Positions 13,001 through 29,643 of a DNA stretch of 64,000 nucleotides are shown here, one piece after another. The notes beneath the pieces are model-generated. The model was not told the origin of the DNA, ran no database searches, and worked only from the letters and a program-made list of their open reading frames with translations. The translations under genes and the position numbers were made by a program. The stretch spans positions 1,570,468 through 1,634,467 of the forward strand of contig ML133461.1 in the NCBI GenBank assembly GCA_003864495.1, written 5' to 3'. Origin of the DNA: Nemopilema nomurai (Eukaryota > Cnidaria > Scyphozoa > Rhizostomeae > Rhizostomatidae). Every line of letters starts with the position of its first letter. The first letter of the stretch is position 1.

Positions 13001-16000
13001 AAATAACCTCAAGAAACATCTGTAGTAGGTTATTGCAAGATGTTTTGTGAAGTTTCAGCCAATTCCACTCCTATTTGCAAAACTTATTCGAGTACAACGA
13101 CACATTTTTGCCTTTTATAAGGCTTCAGTATGGGGGTCAAATTCTCAACTTTACCCCAGAATGTCAGAGGTACAAATAACCTCGAGAAACATCTGTAGTA
13201 GGTTATTGCAAGATGTTTTGTGAAGTTTCAGCCAATTCTGCTCACATTTGCAAAACTTATTCGAGTACAACGACACATTTTTGCCTTTTTATAAGGCTTC
13301 AGTATGGGGGTCAAATTCTCAACTTTACCCCAGAATGTCAGAGGTACAAATAACCTCGAGAAACATCTGTAGTAGGTTATTGCAAGGTGTTTTGTGAAGT
13401 TTCAGCCAATTCTGCTCACATTTGCAAAACTTATTCGAGTACAACGACACATTTTTGCCTTTTTATAAGGCTTCAGTATGGGGGTCAAATTCTCAACTTT
13501 ACCACAGAATGCCAGAGGTACAAATAACCTCGAGAAACATCTGTAGTAGGTTATTGCAAGTGTTTTGTGAAGTTTCAGCCAATTCCGCTCACATTTGCAA
13601 AACTTATTCGAGTACAACGACACATTTTTGCCTTTTTATAAGGCTTCAGTATGGGGTCAAATTCTCAACTTTACCCCAGAATGTCAGAGGTACAAATAAC
13701 CTCGAGAAACATCTGTAGTAGGTTAATGCAAGGTGTTTTGTGAAGTTTCAGCCAATTCTGCTCACATTTGCAAAACTTATTCGAGTACAACGACACATTT
13801 TGCCTTTTTATAAGGCTTCAGTATGGGGGTCAAATTCTCAACTTTACCCCAGAATGTCAGAGGTACAAATAACCTCGAGAAACATCTGTAGTAGGTTATT
13901 GCAAGGTGTTTTGTGAAGTTTCAGCCAATTCTGCTCACATTTGCAAAACTTATTCGAGTACAACGACACATTTTTGCCTTTTTATAAGGCTTCAGTATGG
14001 GGGTCAAATTCTCAACTTTACCCCAGAATGTCAGAGGTACAAATAACCTCGAGAAACATCTGTAGTAGGTTATTGCAAGGTGTTTTGTGAAGTTTCAGCC
14101 AATTCTGCTCACATTTGCAAAACTTATTCGAGTACAACGACACATTTTTGCCTTTTTATAAGGCTTCAGTATGGGGGTCAAATTCTCAACTTTACCCCAG
14201 AATGTCAGAGGTACAAATAACCTCAAGAAACATCTGTAGTAGGTTATTGCAAGGTGTTTTGTGAAGTTTCAGCCAATTCCGCTCACATTTGTAAAAGTTA
14301 TTCGAGTACAACGACACATTTTTGCCTTTTTATAAGGCTTCAGTATGGGGGTCAAATTCTCAACTTTACCCCCAGAATGTCAGAGGTACAAATAACCTCA
14401 AGAAACATCTGTAGTAGGTTATTGCAAGATGTTTTGTGAAGTTTCAGCCAATTCCACTCCTATTTGCAAAACTTATTCGAGTACAACGACACATTTTTGC
14501 CTTTTTATAAGGCTTCAGTATGGGGGTCAAATTCTCAACTTTACCCCAGAATGTCAGAGGTACAAATAACCTCGAGAAACATCTGTAGTAGGTTATTGCA
14601 AGATGTTTTGTGAAGTTTCAGCCAATTCTGCTCACATTTGCAAAACTTATTCGAGTACAACGACACATTTTTGCCTTTTTATAAGGCTTCAGTATGGGGG
14701 TCAAATTCTCAACTTTACCCCAGAATGTCAGAGGTACAAATAACCTCGAGAAACATCTGTAGTAGGTTATTGCAAGGTGTTTTGTGAAGTTTCAGCCAAT
14801 TCCACTCCTATTTGCAAAACTTATTCGAGTACAACGACACATTTTTGCCTTTTTATAAGGCTTCAGTATGGGGGTCAAATTCTCAACTTTACCCCAGAAT
14901 GTCAGAGGTACAAATAACCTCGAGAAACATCTGTAGTAGGTTATTGCAAGATGTTTTGTGAAGTTTCAGCCAATTCTGCTCACATTTGCAAAACTTATTC
15001 GAGTACAACGACACATTTTTGCCTTTTTATAAGGCTTCAGTATGGGGGTCAAATTCTCAACTTTACCACAGAATGCCAGAGGTACAAATAACCTCAAGAA
15101 ACATCTGTAGTAGGTTAATGCAAGATGTTTTGTGAAGTTTCAGCCAATTCCGCTCACATTTGTAAAAGTTATTCGAGTACAAAAAGCCGAATTTTGGACA
15201 GTTTTTCTCTTCGAATGTGTACGCGGAGTGGTGTGTCGATTTTGATTTTTTTCTCTGGAAATCGTTTGGTAAATTAAAAAATATTTCAGGTGAGTATGGC
15301 TTAATAATTTATCGATATGTTTTCTTTAGAGGTTTCACTTACATTGCGTTGTTTCTCTGGAGAAAGACTTTTTGCTTCGAATGTGCGTCAAGTTTTGCGA
15401 ATGTCTATTTTTGGGCCTAAGTGATTCCTCTGTCACATTCGAGGTGGGTTCTGAAAACCGAGCGACTTTCCTCAGATTTCACAGCAACTCAAACAAGGCT
15501 CAATAGTGTGGTTTTACTTTTCTGTGAATGGTTATTCTATTACAAGACTAGTTTTGCTACACCGAGCCAAAATTCTCCGAATGTGTAAACGAGAACGCGA
15601 ATGTCTACTCGAATGTCTAAACGAATGTCGCATTCTAAATTGCGGACCCCGGATGTGACAACAGACAACAAATGGGAGTGATGTTTCATTCGAACAATGC
15701 AGTCTTGGAAAAATGATATGACCATTGAGAGAGACAAATATTTAAAGAGTCTTTTAGCCCATTGCTCTGTGCAAAATTTTCAGGACTTATTCAGTAAACG
15801 ATGAATAACAGATACGACAAAACGGTAATAATGACCTTTCTTTAGGCCCTTCGTGATTACCTTGCAAAAGCGCGGTAGAGTAAGCCGATGGTCAAGGCCA
15901 ACATCATGGTGATCGACCTTGGTTTGTATAAAAACCCGATGGTAACATCTTCAACTTTCTGCTCGTCGAGATGTTCGTGTTCATCAGAACTTGGGCAGGA

Positions 16001-16072
16001 GCATGACGAGTAAGTTCGCGTACGCTGTGGGTGATGTCCACTCTCAGCCGCCATTTTCAAAGCAATGTGCAC
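1096..16072 (-). CDS. PTDSS1: Phosphatidylserine synthase 1-like gene (11 coding exons, 3' end missing)
   Basis: Multi-pass ER membrane enzyme that makes phosphatidylserine by base exchange with phosphatidylcholine or ethanolamine. Exons on the minus strand, 5' to 3': 16072-15861, 4693-4599, 4294-4250, 3998-3880, 3541-3386, 2971-2820, 2647-2588, 2474-2393, 2123-2011, 1659-1594, 1136-1096. All have GT donors and AG acceptors and their phases join without a break (about 380 codons). Diagnostic stretches seen: EQKVEDVTIGFLYKP, GPFVRPHPAVWR, ENFKECWWDS, DILICNGLGIHFG, QFTPASWTHVSWMDPKS, ELNTFFLKHIF, TAPVMRQYYIYVTDT, LGTQCWVF. The FTPASW and QYYxYxTDT segments favour PTDSS1 over PTDSS2. The last transmembrane segments and tail (about 80-90 residues in vertebrates) were not found and probably lie left of the window. 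Start is ATG 16072 or the in-frame ATG at 16054 (MAAESG). Intron 1 is 11.2 kb because of a transposon. Confidence 0.93.
3585..3597. repeat. TA microsatellite
   Basis: A short (TA)n run in the intron upstream of the PTDSS1-like exon at 3386-3541. No function seen. Confidence 0.7.
5229..5237. repeat. 9-bp target-site duplication, left copy
   Basis: CCGGATGTG directly precedes the left end of the foldback element and recurs exactly at 15649-15657 just after its right end. Confidence 0.9.
5238..5705. repeat. Left unique terminal inverted repeat of the foldback element
   Basis: The reverse complement of this stretch is found at about 15182-15648. It carries eight copies of [GC]ACATTCG in either orientation (5257, 5269, 5281, 5301, 5444 inverted, 5481, 5501, 5667), a plausible set of transposase contact sites. 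A 67-codon ORF beginning MYAEWCVDFDF runs outward on the minus strand (5466-5669) and its mirror copy lies at 15217-15420; its identity in both arms follows from arm identity and is not evidence that it is translated. Confidence 0.88.
5706..8980. repeat. Left tandem array, ~19 copies of a ~173-bp unit
   Basis: Successive TACTCGAATAAGTTTTGCAA landmarks are about 173 bp apart. Each unit holds a short hairpin (GCCTTATAAAAAGGC), an imperfect palindrome (GAGGTTATTTGTACCTC) and a run ACCCCCAT. Units differ mainly by one-base indels in homopolymers and by two variants around GTGAGCAG versus AGGAGTGG. The unit is not a multiple of three, so the many short ORFs across it are phase accidents. Confidence 0.92.
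9480..10110 (-). pseudogene. Decayed Copia-type (Ty1/copia) pol fragment, RNase H region
   Basis: Reading the minus strand from about 10110 gives, with stops and frame changes: RLAAFSDASYANL, then VVKSTLAAETLALVDCLD, then IDCYIDNKSLYENL, then ITADKQLADSLTKRGASVKA. These are the conserved blocks of the RNase H domain at the C terminus of Copia-superfamily polyproteins (AxSDAxYA; KSTLAAETLAL; DNKSL; ADxLTKxG). A TAA interrupts the reading just after GEGFIV and the frame changes at least twice, so the fragment is dead. No long terminal repeats or reverse transcriptase were seen around it; it is a relic inside the foldback spacer. Confidence 0.82.
10172..10474 (-). other. Unassigned 100-codon ORF in the foldback spacer
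   Basis: Begins MMCPCNGPGGESD and ends KNKGCLF. It lies just upstream of the Copia relic on the same strand, so it could be a decayed part of the same insertion, but no recognised retroelement motif was seen. It may be fortuitous. Confidence 0.2.
11205..15181. repeat. Right tandem array, ~23 copies of the same unit, inverted
   Basis: Reverse-complement orientation of the left array. The innermost unit (11205-11310) is degenerate and lacks part of the sequence. A higher-order repeat is visible: variant markers such as ACCACAGAATGCC (12116, 13502) and TTTGTAAAAGTTATTC (about 12900, 14288) recur 1386-1390 bp apart, i.e. an eight-unit block was duplicated. The array is about four units longer than the left one. 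Confidence 0.92.
15182..15648. repeat. Right unique terminal inverted repeat of the foldback element
   Basis: Mirror copy of 5238-5705, with the same [GC]ACATTCG heptamer-based sites inverted (CGAATGTG and CGAATGTC forms) and the same outward 67-codon ORF at 15217-15420. It ends GCGGACC at 15648. Confidence 0.88.
15649..15657. repeat. 9-bp target-site duplication, right copy
   Basis: CCGGATGTG directly follows the right terminal GCGGACC of the foldback element; exact match to 5229-5237. Confidence 0.9.
15861..16072 (-). CDS. PTDSS1: PTDSS1-like exon 1 (N terminus)
   Basis: First coding exon. It encodes a short polar, Ser/Cys-rich head, then EQKVEDVTIGFLYKP and the first hydrophobic segment (SITMMLALTIGLLYRAFAR), as in the vertebrate enzyme. 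It ends GCAAG|gtaatc, phase 2, and joins the exon at 4693 (acceptor ttgtag|GGATTAC) to restore an Arg-Asp junction, despite more than 11 kb between them. The head is longer and different from the vertebrate one. Two ATGs (16072, 16054) are possible starts; the second lies in a context closer to the usual initiation consensus but this cannot be settled by eye. Confidence 0.88.
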
Positions 16073-17681
16073 GGGATCTGGCGCCTTGCAGCAAGAAAAT
16101 CCTCCTTCGCATCAATCACAGTCTTGGCTTGTTCATACCATAGATTCTATGGGTCGTACCTTCTTGCTTATCCTTTGTTCTTTCAAGGGCTTTGAAAATA
16201 TGGCGATTGTCCCTTTCCGACCGCCCTAAAGAGCAATTACATTTCTCCTTTTCGTGTAATTGAAAATGTGTTGACCCCTTCTCCCCCATAAAAAGCACTC
16301 TTTAACCTTTCGATAAGAGTTCTCCACTTCTGTCACGGAAACAAGACGTCATTGAACACATTTCTCCTTGCTCTGCAACACAAGACGCGTTAAAACCGTT
16401 TGATGCAAACTGGCATCTGTATTACAAGGGAACTGGTTTTGAAAGTGCCTAGAAAGGGTGAACTGCATGCTTCGATGAACCCTGGAAGTAGTAAAACAGC
16501 TCCAAAGCTGACAAAAATGGGAGGCCTTCCAATATTATATAATTACTCATACAGCTTTGACAGTCGTTTTGGGAAGATTTCAAGTGTCACTGAAAAGATG
16601 CTTAGAACACCTAACTTATTGGTTTAGTGTTCCTCTTAATTTTCTAGTTCCAGTTTAAATTTTTTCGCTATGACCATGCAATTAGATAGTGTAGAGCATT
16701 TTTATTAAGGTAGCTCTCAAATGAACCCACTAGTACAACCTTGACAAGATGTAGGGATTGGCCGTAAAAGAACGCACGTGAAACGATTCCAATTCAATTA
16801 CAAATATTTACAAATATAAGTCTTAAAAAGTATAAGTAAAAGCTATCGCTGTATGGTGGGTATTAAACACAACAACCTACGAAAAATGCCATGCAACTTG
16901 CTCTATCATTATAATTAAAAGTCCTGTCTTTCCGAAGTTTTGGAAGTAGCATTTATTCAACTCAACGACGCCGAAGATAGTATTCAAGTGTGATCCAAGT
17001 CTCGCATGAATTGAAGTGCAGGTGGATGGCTCTACTTCGGGGATTTGGCAATGAAACTCACGGTTTTTATGCCTCTGGTCGCTATGTGGCCTGGTCTGAT
17101 CTCGTATGATCTGGATCTAACGACCACTTCCAGGAATGATTATACATACAATCCTAATCCAATACACGACAACTGATAAACTAAATTTAAGGAACAAAAC
17201 AAACTCGAAGCAACGCTATACCTGGTGCACCGACTTTATCTGTGAGCCGGTCACAAAAGGCAAATAATGTGCGTGTTTATGACCGTCATAGTATTATAAT
17301 CCGCAACTCAAATGACAACAAAGAATACATCTAAATACATTTATGGACTAAAAGGTGGTGCCTTATTCGACTAATTTGTTAACAAGGCCCGCGTAAAATG
17401 GGTTACACGAGAAAACGATCATTGGTCTGCCTGACGAAATGTCGTCAGCTAGAGTTGCAAAGCGAATGTCATAAGAAAAGAAGAAAACTGGGGAAAGTGC
17501 CACCAATAGCTAAAGGCAGGATGCCATTACACAAGCAACACATGACAAAAAGACCCTACAAAATATGACAATTCTACATTTCTGACTCTATAATAAATTT
17601 GATCTACCAGAGCCTTCATTTCAAAATACGATATATTATTTAAACACTTTGGGGTAAATTATGGAGATACAAAAATCTGCT
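16073..17681. other. Intergenic: PTDSS1-like 5' flank and MST kinase 3' UTR
   Basis: Both neighbouring genes are on the minus strand, so the left part holds the promoter and 5' UTR of the PTDSS1-like gene and the right part the 3' UTR of the kinase. Minus-strand AATAAA hexamers occur near 16950 and 16702 and could end the kinase transcript. The plus ORF at 16400-16627 shows no family match. Confidence 0.5.
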
Positions 17682-25548
<7,867 letters not shown>

Positions 25549-26863
25549 CTGCAAGAAGATGCAATGCAATCTAAACAATATGTTTATAAAACAAATGTTT
25601 GGGAAATTAGCTGCAAAGCCTGTTTGACAAATAACCATACATAACCAATGCCTGAAAGACATCTTCACAACCTACACATTGGTGAAAGATGCTAGGTACC
25701 TGTGAATTCAAACAATCATGTGTTTCAGAAAATATTAGCTAAAAGAAATAGCAGAAATCCTTTTTGTATATCCAAAAATTCAAACTAAAATTCACAAAGC
25801 TTAGCAAAAATCAGAAATATTCACAGGGTCCAATTCTTGAATAATCCAGACAACAACAATAATCAGAAAGAATAATTTCAATCTACAGGGCCTAAGCAGA
25901 TCAAAGACCTGGTTTCCATCTCTAGAATAATAGTCATCCATTATACTTAAGCCATTGAAAACGGTGAATAAAGCTAAGCTGGATTGGGTTTTTACGATTC
26001 TTAGTATTTGCTTTCAATTAATGCTGCCCTTTTCAGCTGCTAAATACTTTCGTGCGCAACGATGACCTTTTATTGTGGATCAGTAATACAGAAAACAAGA
26101 TTGTACCTATCAAGATTAAATAAACAAATGAAATTTAGCAATCTCAACTAAGCCCACTGTCTTGTTTGCGGTTGGACGCTCCTTAGAAGTGGCGAGTCGA
26201 ACTTTCAAGGAGACGCTCGGAACTATGACATCCTTTAAAATACTAAAACAACACCCTTTTTAAGGGCATGTAAATAGTTTTACAAAATGGTTAAAGTTTA
26301 CAACTTTCAAAAAATCTCCCTTTTCATTTTCTCTTACAAGCCAATATAAAAAATTGCTGTTGAACTTTCCAGAAATTTGGGGAACAAACAATATATCCTT
26401 CTCTTGTTAAAAAAATACGCACAACAAAAGTGTTCTCTACTTTGAAAGGAATACGTTTTCCGAGTCAAACAAACCTTGATGACATTATGAATCCTTGATG
26501 AAGGTTCTGAATCTATTGGCAAGCGAATAACTTCAAATGGTGTCGTGCTTCGACTGCATTTAGTTCATTAACAAGCTTTGAGTGGGTGCCAGCCATGACA
26601 CCTTTGGATTGTCCAATTTTAATAACTTTCATCAAAGAGAGGCTGCCTCGTTGCAGGATATGCCCACGAGATTGTTTATCTGATGTTGATACGAAACAAC
26701 GATTCACAAGGCGTATTTAAGAAACTGTTTATAAAATGCTTAATACTAAGACAATTGCTAAGTTACATTGAGCATAAGTTATATTATATAGATAAGCGCT
26801 TGTCAAGTATAAACAAAACACCAATCCAAGCTATTGGAGGGTGTATATCTCGGGGGTTTAAGG
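25549..26863. other. Upstream region of the MST kinase; no certain gene
   Basis: Should contain the first MST exon. Minus-strand readings at 26464-26707 are the only coding-like stretch (separate entry). The rest, including 26150-26300, shows nothing recognisable. Confidence 0.4.
26464..26707 (-). other. Unassigned coding-like stretch with a possible frame change
   Basis: One frame reads SDKQSRGHILQRGSLSLMKV to MAGTHSKLVNELNAVEARHH and then stops; the neighbouring frame continues FEVIRLPIDSEPSSRIHNVI, ending AAG|gtttgt at 26474, a possible donor. A single-base change near CACCATTTGAAG would join them. It could be an upstream exon on the minus strand or a degraded gene. I do not recognise the family and no phase test with the first known MST exon succeeds (that needs phase 2). 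Confidence 0.3.
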
Positions 26864-27015
26864 CAGGAGCGTAGAGAGGGGGGGGGGGGGGTAAATGGCG
26901 TAAAGGTCCGGGGCTCGCAAAATATAGTTCTTACAATTAAATATTTCGACTGCGGCGCAAAAGGGCCCGCCCCAGAGCTTGGCTCCGGGGCCCGGGCCGT
27001 CTATCAACGACCCTG
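26864..27015. mobile_element. 152-bp hAT MITE with perfect 8-bp target duplication
   Basis: Starts CAGGAGCGTAGAGAGGGGGG and, reverse-complemented, its other end starts CAGGGTCGTTGATAGACGG. GTTTAAGG flanks both sides (26856-26863 and 27016-27023). The two ends match the right and left ends of the autonomous hAT at 31145-34377 respectively, including the GGGCCCGGGCCCCGG-like subterminal block, so this is a deleted relative lying in inverted orientation. It has no coding capacity; ORFs across it are incidental. Confidence 0.88.
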
Positions 27016-27023
27016 GTTTAAGG

Positions 27024-28316
27024 GATAAATCCCCCACGTCAAATTTTTCGAAATCTTTTTTTTCTTTCAACATACTCTCTTTAGAGATCGATCACTCAAA
27101 CTTAGAAATGCTTTTAAAATCTTGACAAAGATTAGAGAAACAGTTGATCCGTATATTTGATAAAAAGAAAATGATCAGAGAACTTTTGAAGAATATGAGT
27201 GACAACTAAGTGACAGTCGGGGTTTAAGCAAGGGGTTGGGGGAACTGCAGACATCGTTGAAGCTGTATAAGTTAAAGAAGGAAACAACCAAGGGGGACTA
27301 AAGCACGTGTTGTAGGATTTGAAACAGCGAGTATTTTGTGACTAACGTTAAAGGCAATTCCGCTAAAGGCAATTCCAATTATGGAGCTAGTAATGAAGAC
27401 AGGGAAATTGTAATTGTCGGGCAACTCCTCTTGTTGAAGATATACTTAAAAATCATCTTTCAATGAAAAGTTGTAAGAGCACTTCCGAAGGGGGAAAACA
27501 CAATGCAGTTATTCGTAAACGTGAAATGCACGTGTGCCCTGGTTGATGGTGTCGCAATGGCAAGTGGACAACAATAGCACGGAGAAGTGAAACATGTGTC
27601 ATGGTAACTGGGATTTGCCTCTGAGCACCATGTGTGCGGTTGTTGTTGCAAAAGAAATGCTGCTTAGAAAAAGTTCAGCAAAAAGTGACTATTCCCCACG
27701 GCTTAAGAGATAAAATAAAGATCATAACTAAAATTCAGAATTTGTTGCTTTTTGTTTGATAATTCGTGTTGTTGCTTTTTCTAATAAGGTATATGAAGAA
27801 AATTGCGGCTATATAAAACATTGATATGGGCATTTTCAGTGGTGCAAATTAAACATGAATGCAACAATACGTTTAAATCTAATAGCCAATCTATTACTAA
27901 TTCTTTGGACTTTTCAGAATCTGCCCCACAAAAACCCACACCTTGGAATATATTTATCTTTCTTGTTAACTTTTTCATCAATCTTTCTAGCAAACGGCTA
28001 CTTTTTCAGAATAGAATTAAGTCGTTGGTCACACAAACAATCTTAGTTTGTTGTTTTTGGAAAAGTAGCACACGGGGTAGAAATCCCAAAGGACTTTATC
28101 ACATGAGAAATATACATGCGCTATTGAAGCGCCAAAGGAGGGGAGTTGATTGTTTCGAAGCCCCAAAGGAATTGTTCAGTTATTGATTTATACTACAGGT
28201 GTCCCATTTGCACAAAAGTTAGATTGTACAACCAGATGGTCTGCTAGTAGGGCCCCAGTCGCATCGATTAACAAGTGAGGAAACTTGTGTTCTCAACCAT
28301 ACAAGAAGCGCTAGCA
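27024..28316. other. Intergenic stretch without a recognised gene
   Basis: An open plus reading at 27803-28186 lacks a clear ATG context and any family motif. A second minus reading at 27460-27651 is rich in His, Cys and Thr but equally unsupported. No repeats of note. Confidence 0.4.
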
Positions 28317-28787
28317 ATGGAAGTCAAAAGCCTGGTCAAACAAACCCCAGCAACTGCATGGGACATTTTCAATACGTCAAAGACAAATGAAGATATAACT
28401 TGGGCACCAAAGCGGCTCCGTTCTCAAAGACGAAGAGACAGAAGCCTGATAAAGCCAAGAAAGTTGAGTTTTTCTGAAGCCTTTGCAGACGACGGCTCTG
28501 ATAGCGAACTGGCAACCCCAATGGAGCTTATTGGGAGAAAAACAGCCCGACTGAAACTTGATGTCAGCTCCAGGGCAAAAGAAGATGAGGAATATCTCGA
28601 AATGACACCATCAGAACTTGTAAAGAAGCTTGGAAAAGAGCCGAAAGCTTCGGTTGCAGTGGCAGCTAAAACGCTTCGTGGAAGTACATCAGAATGCGAG
28701 GAGCCCTTTCGAATGATGCGGGCGAGCCGAAGAATAAGGATGGACAGCATAGACGAGTTGACACCAAACAACGAGATTCCTCGATGA
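28317..28787 (+). CDS. Hypothetical basic, low-complexity protein of 157 aa
   Basis: Open from a TAA at 28269; the first ATG is at 28317 (MEVKSLVKQTPATAWDIF), giving 157 residues to TGA at 28785-28787. The protein is charged, with Arg/Lys clusters (KRLRSQRRRDRSLIKPRKLS), an acidic Ser patch (DDGSDSE) and short predicted-helical segments (TPSELVKKLGKEP). An AATAAA lies 118 bp after the stop (28905). It could be a single-exon gene or the last exon of a plus-strand gene whose earlier exons are in 27-28 kb. No family recognised; a nuclear protein would fit the composition, but that is a guess. Confidence 0.5.
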   Translation: MEVKSLVKQTPATAWDIFNTSKTNEDITWAPKRLRSQRRRDRSLIKPRKLSFSEAFADDGSDSELATPMELIGRKTARLKLDVSSRAKEDEEYLEMTPSELVKKLGKEPKASVAVAAKTLRGSTSECEEPFRMMRASRRIRMDSIDELTPNNEIPR

Positions 28788-28904
28788 ACAAATGCTAAAT
28801 GCAAAGTTAATGAAATATAAAGTTTATGAACACAGATACATTAAAATTAGAATCACACAACGGAGCAAGAATTAAATGGCTATAAAGTCTTGAAATGGAA
28901 ACCA

Positions 28905-28910
28905 AATAAA
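28905..28910 (+). terminator. Polyadenylation signal AATAAA
   Basis: Canonical hexamer 118 bp downstream of the stop codon of the ORF at 28317-28787 and followed by T-rich sequence; it supports that ORF as a transcribed 3' exon. Confidence 0.5.
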
Positions 28911-29643
28911 GTTGCATTTCGTTGAATTGTAGCTAGTTAATAACCAGTTGTGATATTTTAGGATCCTTGTTAATTTTCTAATTAGAAGGTTGCAATTAAA
29001 GCTTTGAAAGCTTAGATTTTGTCTTTTTAAATTTGATTCTGCAGAATACTCAAACTATTCTCAAACTTCGGGAAGTAAGTTTGAACTTGATAAAAAGGAT
29101 ACCTAGGGTCAAAATTATGCTAATAAACAAATTGATTCATGTCTCCTTTCATGAAGTTGTAGGCAGACAAAACATGGCGGCTAGTTAGACGGCGGTAATT
29201 TCTTTCTGCCTGAGGAAACTTTGCTTTGTTGCTTGGATAGATTTTTTTGTGAAGCCGAAATTGTTTCTTACACCATGTCATATATGGTTATTGTCTGGGA
29301 TTTGGAACATCGCGTGTTATTTAGTAAAAGAAGTCTCCTGTCTGCATTGTTGTTATGACGAGAGTTCATTGAAAGGCGGGCTACCTTTCTAGGCCTATGG
29401 TTTGCCGTACGATTTTGATTGCTGCTGTGATTTCAACTAAATTCCCACATAGTTTTGGTTTAAAATCAGAGCAACAGCGGTAAGGGCGGTTGGATTTGAG
29501 GCTTGAATGTTACATTCGGCGGGCTTTCCTGGAATACTAATCCTTTTCAATAGCGTCATGGAAATTTAGGCCAAGCATATTAAATTTGACAACCGCAGCA
29601 TTAGAGGTAGCATAGACATGAGCAAGCATTGAATATTTTTGGT
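28911..29643. other. Promoter and 5' UTR region of the CAMSAP gene
   Basis: Between the AATAAA at 28905 and the CAMSAP start codon at 29644. No repeats or genes seen. The in-frame region just before the ATG contains stops, so the start at 29644 is likely unless an upstream exon exists. Confidence 0.5.

Larger units (their letters stand above)
5238..15648. mobile_element. Giant foldback (FB/MULE-like) transposon with tandem-repeat arms
   Basis: Both ends begin GGTCCGCAATTTAGAATGCG in inverted orientation and are flanked by the identical 9-bp CCGGATGTG (5229-5237 and 15649-15657), a target-site duplication. From each end inward: a unique inverted repeat of about 470 bp, then a long array of a ~173-bp unit (about 19 units left, 23 right, opposite orientation), then a 2.2-kb central spacer. 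Nine-base duplications and long inverted repeats with internal tandem repeats are known for Drosophila FB elements and for Mutator-like foldback elements. No transposase is encoded, so the copy is non-autonomous. The two unique arms appear almost identical, which suggests a young insertion or ongoing arm-to-arm conversion. Confidence 0.9.
4694..15860 (-). other. PTDSS1-like intron 1, enlarged by a 10.4-kb foldback transposon
   Basis: Donor gtaatc at 15860 and acceptor ttgtag ending at 4694 bracket about 11.17 kb. Of this, 5238-15648 is one inserted element; removing it and one 9-bp duplication leaves an intron of roughly 0.75 kb, in line with the other introns of the gene. The plus-strand and minus-strand ORFs at 4591-5034 outside the exon at 4599-4693 show no family match and look incidental. 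Confidence 0.85.

Noticed and set aside
5706..15181. Many 60-107-codon ORFs of the MFCEVSANSAH and MSLYSNKFCKC types in the repeat arrays
   Set aside because: They are the same ~173-bp DNA repeat read on either strand; the unit is not a multiple of three, so they are interrupted and shifted from unit to unit.
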